64,000 nucleotides of DNA, from positions 65,695,134 through 65,759,133 of the forward strand of contig NC_077239.1 in NCBI RefSeq assembly GCF_947179165.1, given 5' to 3'. Shown in pieces: positions 58,261 to 64,000 of the stretch. Each line of letters begins with the position of its first letter. The first letter of the stretch is position 1. A model generated the notes under the pieces. The model was given only the letters and a program-made list of their open reading frames with translations, was not told the origin of the DNA and did no database searches. The position numbers and the translations under genes were made by a program. This DNA is from Solanum dulcamara. Its lineage: Eukaryota; Streptophyta; Magnoliopsida; Solanales; Solanaceae.

Positions 58261-59380
58261 GCGTTCACCAATTCTGTATGACTAATTATTGATAAGATGT
58301 CTTCGTATTCTTCATTCTCAGAAATTGTGTATAGGGATTTTGATTCTCCCTTTCTGTATGCTAAATTATCATCTCTATCTTTACGTATTCTAAAGTGTTC
58401 TATGGTTTTGATTATATCCATTTTTCCTTTTTTACATCCTCTGCATTTAAATACTATATAATTTTTTTCTTTATACAGTCTCTTAGCCTCTTCTATAGCA
58501 TTATCGACTTCATAGACTTCTTGTATTATTTCTATATTCATAAATTCTTCTTGTTTTGTTTTGATAGTGATTTCTGTTTCAGTATCATCTAATTCTTTTT
58601 GACTTGTATAATTATAATCAGTAAACCTAACTAAAGTTTCTCCTTTAGAGCTAGTGTACATTAAGTGATTCTCTGGTGCAAATACCTTTGATTTACTTAG
58701 TTTGTCTATGTTCCATTCTAGTCATGCATATTCTTCTGGGTTAATTTTTATTGGTTTTATTAATTTTATACCTTTATTTCTCATTACTTCTACAATATCA
58801 TTTACTTTAAGTTTAAATTTTGTATTACTACTTAGAGTCATTTTTTCTATGAAACCTACACACATCAATAAATTATTTCCATTATTCATTTCTTTGTAAC
58901 ATTTGGTCATTATTCCCTATTTTAATATGTTTTCCAAATTCTTTTAGATTTATTAGAAAATCTAGACTAATCTAAAATATTTCTCCGTGATTAGTCATAT
59001 CTACTTCTGTTAGACCTATTATCGATTTCTTTAAGTCTGACCATCTATTGTCATATAGCTATTAAAACTTTGGAGCCTAAATTTTTTTGAGTTAGTCCCT
59101 TTATTCCTACGACTATTAATCCAATGTGCATTAACATTATTCTAGGATTTTTATTGTCTTAATGAATGCAGGATTTACTAAATTTAGGGTTGAGAAGTTT
59201 TCTCTAGAGAAATATTTTACGTTGTATAGAGTCTTTGGATTTAATAATTTTAATTGATTTTGTTAAAGAATTTGTAAGTCTCTGTCTACATCTATTATTT
59301 CATTTAGTTCATGATCGTGTTCTTCAGTAGCGGGTCGTCTTGCTAGTATTCTAGAGATAAAATTATTTCCAATTTTGTTG
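58230..59380 (-). pseudogene. Endogenous pararetrovirus movement protein (30K type)
   Basis: Movement proteins widen plasmodesmata so virus can pass between plant cells. On the minus strand the conserved core is readable at about 59170-59050 (MLMHIGLIVVGIKGLTQKN, with LGSKVLI) and continues at 58910-58722 (KFKLKVNDIVEVMRNKGIKL, INPEEYA). The C-terminal part is an open frame 58661-58230 with ETEITIKTKQEE and FKCRGCKKGK. Stops near 58985, 58930 and 58720 and frameshifts break it. A separate coat protein follows. Wording fits solendovirus-like EPRVs of Solanaceae; the exact genus is inferred. Confidence 0.75.
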
Positions 59381-59390
59381 TCTGAAAAAC

Positions 59391-61130
59391 TTACTCTTGG
59401 CCAGTCTTCTTCGATGTTCCTTCTTTATCTATTTGAAAGAAAGTCCATTTTTGTGGTTTTCTAATTATTTTTTGTTTATCGTGTTGTGAGGTTATCTCAA
59501 CTTTCTTTAATTGAGTAATTAATTCATCTATCTCTATATTTTTGGAAAGGAGGCGTTCAGGTTGTTTTTCCTTTACTGATTTGTCTACCTTTATGTTTAA
59601 TTCTATTAATAATGGTATTATCATATTATTTTATTTAATTATTACCTTATCTGACTGACTTGATGGGATATGTGTCGAGAATCCTACAGGATCTGTGTGA
59701 TACTTTGTTGTACTTTCTAAGGCTTTCTTATAATTTATGTCCTCTTCGCTCATGATAGCGAAATTTGTTCTAGTTGTTGAGACTTTAAAAAGTCAAAGTT
59801 ATGTTCTAGTTTATCAAGTACATTTCGTTCTTTACTTTTAGTAGCTTCTATTGTTTCTAAAAGTCTTACTATGATTTTATCTTTTAGCTGAACGTTATCA
59901 CTGAAAATTATTATTAAGTCTACTAAAGTATTATATTGTTTATCTTCAGAATGTAATATGTGTTCTTCCCTGACAAAATTACACTTTATAATATTATTTC
60001 CGTGTAATGACCTCAATTTTTTTTCAAGATGTATTCATAGATCTAAGTATTCAAGGTGTTTTGGGAATCTATTTTGTAATCCTGAGGAACTTGTCATTCT
60101 CCATATCTCTCTATAATATTCTATTCCATTAGTACTAAATCGGATATCAGTTTCTACGTTATTGATTTCGTGAAGCAAGTTAGCCTGGTGTCTCGTAAGA
60201 GATTCTATAAAAGTAGTCGGTATTTGGAATACCGATTTCGTTAAATGTTCTTGTATCCAGTTCAAGTGTTCTTTTAGCTTTATGAGAGATTGTTTGAGCT
60301 CACATCTATATTGTATTTCTTCGTATGTCCAGTTTTATCTTAATCTTATTCTATTTATGTTTTCTAATGGCATGAATAATATTATCCTAACGGGACTGAC
60401 TGAATTATGTCTTTGTAGCATCTTATTTTAATATTTGAATAACTTATGTTTCGTTGGATATTATCTAATTCTCTATAAAGATATCTTGTATGTGTGTCTT
60501 ATTCTAAAGCAGTTAAAAGTTTTCATAGTTCACACTCTGTTTTAGTTAATTTTGATTTATGATATATTTCCTGCTGAAGTCACCGATGTACTCGTCTAAA
60601 TCTTTAAAATAGAGGTTGATTTTGCATTAATTTATCCTAACTGGTAACCTTTTTGTCGCATATGCATTTTTATCCAATTAATGTGATTATCACAATGTGC
60701 TATATCACTTTCACAACTCTATATTTCCCACCTTAAAGCACTAAGTAGTTCTGGTTTTACTATTCTTTCTTGTCTAAAGGAATTATATTTTTTATCTAGG
60801 CTATCTACAGTATTTGCGATTTCTGAATATTCTTCTAATTTCTTTTTTAATTTTACAGTTGTTCGTCTAGAAGTATATTCTCTATATAATAACCAATGAT
60901 TACACCTTATATCTTGGAAAGCTCGATGTCTTTTCATGAACTATATTTTGCTCTTGCGTTTAGCTGTATAACGAATTAATATTCTAATCTAGATATTATA
61001 TCAATTAACTGATCTAATATTCAGTTATCTTTTTTGTCTGATTTAATATTTTATATTCCCAATATAAACTCTGTAATTTATCTTTCATCTCTCTGAATGC
61101 CTTAATATATTTTAATGGTCGTCTCATTTA
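59391..61130 (-). pseudogene. Endogenous pararetrovirus first ORF, coiled-coil region
   Basis: Four open pieces in changing frames: 60937-60719 (KLKKKLEEYSEIANTVDSL), 60265-60035 (SLTRHQANLLHEINNVET), 60016-59750 (KDKIIVRLLETIEATKSKE) and 59624-59391 (IDELITQLKKVEITSQHDKQ). They are charged and heptad-like, as expected for coiled coils. They lie between the primer site and the movement protein, where related viruses have a first ORF of poorly known function. I cannot assign a precise role. Stops and frameshifts show decay. Confidence 0.6.
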
Positions 61131-61148
61131 GTGTTCCCCAAAACTTCT

Positions 61149-61160
61149 CACTCTGATATC
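61149..61160 (-). promoter_or_regulatory. Pararetrovirus primer-binding site
   Basis: The minus strand reads TGATATCAGAGT, two mismatches from TGGTATCAGAGC, the initiator-Met tRNA site that marks position 1 of caulimovirid genomes. It lies just upstream of the first ORF. Confidence 0.7.
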
Positions 61161-61729
61161 AATATAAAATGGTGTAGATAAATAAGATGATTTATATGAC
61201 AAGTGATGATTAAATGGAATGATTTTAATGAAAAAACTTCAAATGTGTGGTAAATCATATTCAGTACTCCTTTTCTCTTCTAGATTCATCATGTTTGTCT
61301 GTGATGTATATCTTGAATTTCCCCTTTTTTTATCTTATCCTGTTCATCTCTTCCTCTTAACCTATGTTCTAAACAACTTTGTTTTTAACCACATCCTGGA
61401 TATATATCTGGCATCAAATTCATCCTTTGTTCATTAAGTGGACTTTCAGTGCCAAGAATTCTAGAAATTTACAAATTAATCCATTGTCATTATTAAAATA
61501 TTAAGAGGTTAATCATATACTAAGGGTAAAGTAATTAAACTGTACAGCAATCTACATATGAAAATGGTAAATTAAAGAAAAAATAACATATTTTTGGGGG
61601 AAAACTTGGATATAAAATATCATAAAACTTACATAATTAAACCGAGAGAGGTTTCCCTTTTGGGAACCTCTAAAAAACTTGAAAGTATCTTGAGCTTTGT
61701 TAAACAAACAAAATTATTATTATATAAGC

Positions 61730-61735
61730 TTTATT
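61730..61735 (-). terminator. Poly(A) signal AATAAA of the pararetrovirus
   Basis: Minus-strand AATAAA downstream of the TATA box, as in terminally redundant caulimovirid transcripts. Sequence match only. Confidence 0.4.
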
Positions 61736-61868
61736 ATACAACAGAGGTAGTTGGGTTTGAAAGAGGAGTGACTAACATAGAGGAAAGGGAGATGTTAGAG
61801 GGTTTGAAGGCTGATTTTTTCTTAAGTGTTCTCTCTATTCTTACCTTATCTAGCTTACACCACTATCT

Positions 61869-61876
61869 CTTATATA
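61869..61876 (-). promoter_or_regulatory. TATA box of the pararetrovirus promoter
   Basis: TATATAAG on the minus strand, about 710 bases upstream of the primer site. Confidence 0.55.
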
Positions 61877-62241
61877 GGCATAAGAGATGAGAAATAAAAG
61901 GTTTTAAAGCAAACTATGTGGCCCAACTATCAATGGCCGACACACTTAAGATAAGATTCTTAATAATGCAAGTATGGTGCTCTGTGGGCCTCATTGTCAC
62001 ATGCATTATTAACATCTTTTTGACTTATAGACAGACGTGTGCTTCAACAGTTTTTCCCTTTTTTGGAGGATAGTAATAAAGTGAAAAAGTACTCACTCTT
62101 ATAGGATAATTATGGGCATACCCACATAGCACACTAATTATTTACATAAGATGTGAAAATATTTTTTCCAGGTGTCTGACCTTATTTTCTTATCATTGTT
62201 ATTCTTATCTTGGTATAGTCTTCATCTTCTTATCTTCTGAG

Positions 62242-62550
62242 TTAAGTGTCCAAGTTGTGTAGGGAGATTGAATCAAAACTCATTCCTGAGTCATCATCCT
62301 CATATGGATCCTGAGCATCTTGGTAGTAATTGCTTCCATCGGTTTGAACTATTAAATAATCTGATTCTAAGGGTATTTTTAAATTTGGTATTTTCTTTAC
62401 ATTCTCTTTAATTTGTTGTACTAATTTAATATCTTCTATATTAAAATGATTTTGCCCCTTACCTCTTGTATTTGCATATAAAGGTCTTGCTATTTTCCCT
62501 AAATCTTGAATAAAATTTCTAGCATAATTTACAAGAATAAAATTTTAGGC
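62242..62550 (-). pseudogene. Pararetrovirus RNase H start fused to an acidic tail
   Basis: An open minus-strand frame of about 100 codons with no start of its own. The first part (NYARNFIQDLGKIARPLYAN, KLVQQIKENVKKIPNL) is the RT-RNase H connection; it reaches the first RNase H Asp motif (IVQTDGS). It then passes in frame, without the remainder of RNase H, into an acidic tail (YEDDDSGMSFDSI) and a stop at 62242-62244. The intergenic region follows directly. In related viruses the viroplasmin gene sits there, so the tail may be its C-terminus, joined through a deletion; that origin is inference. Confidence 0.65.
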
Positions 62551-62753
62551 CTTGTAAATTATGCTAGAAATTTTATTCAAAATTTAGAAAAATAGCAGGA
62601 CCTTTATATGCAAAGACAGAAAGTAAGGGGCAAAAATATTTTAATATAGAATATATTAAATTAGTACAACAAATTAAAAATAAAGTTAAGAATATACCAA
62701 ATTTAAAAATACCCATAGATTTCGATTATTTAATAATCAAAACCGATGGAAAT
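62332..62753. repeat. Palindrome of about 420 bp joining two pararetrovirus copies
   Basis: Arms 62332-62535 and 62551-62753 are inverted copies, about 88% identical by eye, around a 15-base spacer. The innermost 28 bases of each arm are identical. Both arms encode the same RT-RNase H connection. Confidence 0.88.
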
Positions 62754-63137
62754 AAGCTAGGGCGGGGAGCCATTCTAAAGGCTCGACCTAATAAATATAG
62801 TAATAAAAATGAAGAAAAAATATGTGCATATAAGAGTGGTCAATATAAAGAAAAAAGGTAATATGAGTAGTATAGACGCAGAAGTATTAGCAATTATATA
62901 CGGATTAAACAGTTTCAAACAATACATTTTAAATAAAAATGAAGCATTAGAGAGAATAGATTGTGAAGCTGTAGTAAAATTTCACCAAACGATAAATAAT
63001 AAAGCTAGCAGTAAGAGAAGATGTCTTAATTTTATGGATATTATATCTGTATATAATAATATTATTTTTGAATATGTTAAAGAAAAGGATATGATTTAGC
63101 AGACAAACTAAGTAGACTGAAAATTAAAATTAATTGA
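62551..63137 (+). pseudogene. Pararetrovirus RNase H (plus-strand copy)
   Basis: The C-terminal end of the viral replicase. It begins in the RT-RNase H connection at the palindrome centre. The RNase H core is readable as IIKTDGNKLGRGAIL (first Asp), CAYKSGQYKEK, SSIDAEVLAIIYGLNSFKQY (Glu), ALERIDCEAVVKF and ADKLSRLKIKIN (last Asp). A one-base loss near 62590 relative to the other copy, a break near 62845 and another near 63095 shift the frame. RT itself is absent. A stop follows just before the next gene. Confidence 0.82.
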
Positions 63138-63155
63138 TATAATATCTGTTTCAGC

Positions 63156-64000
63156 ATGAGACCAACTAGACAATCACCAACAGACAAAGGCAAGGGCATA
63201 GCCCCACCAGACTCATACTCCCAGACTCTATTAGGTAAGATAAATTTTAGACCTCAAGGATCTATAGAAATGATGGAAAGAATTTACTTTGGTAAGTTTA
63301 ATTTAATTTCCTATCCTCAGTGTAACCTATCTTTCAGAATAATGTCAGATTGTACTTTAGACAAATCTCAGAAGTGTCTAGTAGAAAATTTATGGATATC
63401 CTATAACAAGAAAGACACAAAACATTTTATTGCAGCTACTAATGCGCTATGTCAAAACTTTTCAGATAAAAGTAGAGAGAATAAATTTATGTATTATGTT
63501 GTTATACATGGAAAGACAAATGGTGTTTTTCAAACTTGGATCGAAGTAGTAGACTCAATAAATGAAATTAAAAATCCATTTTTTAAAGATTTCAATAATT
63601 TTATTGAAGCTTTAAACTATGCCAGAGGAATGCTTGGGCCAAACTACTATATTTCTCAAGCTCTAAGACAAAACTCAACCCAAACTCCACAGTACAATAT
63701 CCAGAAAGACTCAGAAAAAATAATCTTCCGTGAACATTGTTCTATCATGACTGAGGCCTTCAAAAGACTCAATGCAAAAAATGAAGCCCTCTTTCAAGAA
63801 AATATGAGACTAATGAAGTAACTCGAGACATTCAAATGTAAGTTTGCTCCTAAGATTGATAAAATCACTAAAACCCCTGAAGTGAGTTTTCCATCTCACT
63901 CAAAAATAGAAGAGAAGGGTGTGTATTCCCCTCTGAATGCTAAGAAATCCATTATATCGGATCAAGATATAGCTAGTCCGATTCAAATGATAGCCGATAA
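63156..64000 (+). pseudogene. Pararetrovirus viroplasmin/transactivator-like gene, runs off the window
   Basis: In caulimovirids this protein builds the inclusion bodies where virus assembles and allows translation of the polycistronic RNA. The ATG at 63156 lies just after the RNase H gene. An unbroken frame of 221 codons ends at TAA (63819-63821), but the same frame stays open to the window end, so the stop looks like a premature one. The caulimovirus VI / RNase H1 N-terminal type domain is visible at residues 110-160 (YYVVIHGKTNGVFQTWIEVV, FIEALNYARGMLGPNYY). A coiled-coil-like stretch (FKRLNAKNEALFQENMRLM) follows. The start could be a few codons different. The family call is good; function in the plant is unlikely. 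Confidence 0.8.

Larger units (their letters stand above)
61161..62241 (-). promoter_or_regulatory. Pararetrovirus intergenic region: promoter and leader
   Basis: About 1.08 kb without a viral ORF, between the end of the RNase H/acidic-tail frame and the primer site. A TATA box reads TATATAAG at 61876-61869 on the minus strand and an AATAAA signal lies at 61735-61730, about 135 bases downstream of it, an arrangement like that of caulimovirid pregenomic RNA promoters. A plus-strand frame at 61594-61890 is a shadow. Confidence 0.6.

Noticed and set aside
58395..58899. Plus-strand Phe- and Ser-rich open frames
   Set aside because: Shadows of the AT-rich minus-strand movement protein gene.
63156..63821. 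Intact-looking 221-codon gene as a host gene
   Set aside because: The domain and its position after the viral RNase H show a pararetrovirus viroplasmin-like gene; the frame also stays open after the stop.

Overview
This window looks like repeat-filled heterochromatin from a plant nuclear genome, most likely a member of the Solanaceae. The evidence is decayed Ty3/gypsy chromovirus retrotransposons with plant initiator-Met tRNA primer sites, an RTE-type LINE with a GTT-repeat tail, a tRNA-derived SINE, MITEs, and an endogenous pararetrovirus resembling the solendovirus/LycEPRV group. The species cannot be told from the sequence alone. I found no convincing host protein-coding gene and no rRNA or functional tRNA gene.

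Layout. 1-3561: gag end and 5' LTR of a minus-strand Ty3/gypsy element (A), inserted into the RNase H region of an older plus-strand element whose pol continues at 3562-5260. 5261-5494: a palindrome made of two inverted LTR tips. 5500-6475: copia integrase remnant carrying a SINE with a 13-bp target duplication. 6480-11932: AT-rich DNA with a 40-bp-arm hairpin, a diverged tandem duplication and two MITEs. 11938-25980: a 14-kb element (B) bounded by AGCAG duplications; its 5' LTR is 7.2 kb because a 1.8-2.0 kb segment is triplicated, while the 3' LTR is 3.7 kb. 26622-27000: end of a MULE transposase. 27357-30400: solo LTR inside a MITE. 30650-31525: 5'-truncated LINE. 31530-37602: minus-strand chromovirus (D). 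37603-41231: LTR and gag remnant (G). 41232-53107: plus-strand chromovirus (H), the most complete element, whose 3' LTR holds a minus-strand solo LTR (49839-52707). 53108-57895: protease, gag and 5' LTR of a minus-strand relative of B (K). 57896-64000: pararetrovirus sequence.

The pararetrovirus part is the most unusual. A minus-strand copy carries, in viral order, an RNase H fragment, an intergenic promoter, a primer site, a coiled-coil region, the movement protein and the start of the coat protein. It is joined head to head, through a 15-bp spacer at 62536-62550, to a plus-strand copy carrying RNase H and the viroplasmin-like gene. The two copies match over about 200 bp, giving a palindrome of about 420 bp.

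No gene set here works as an intact pathway. Every element has stops, frameshifts, deletions or lost catalytic residues. The history is one of nested insertion, LTR-LTR recombination to solo LTRs, unequal exchange within LTRs and base decay consistent with methylcytosine deamination.
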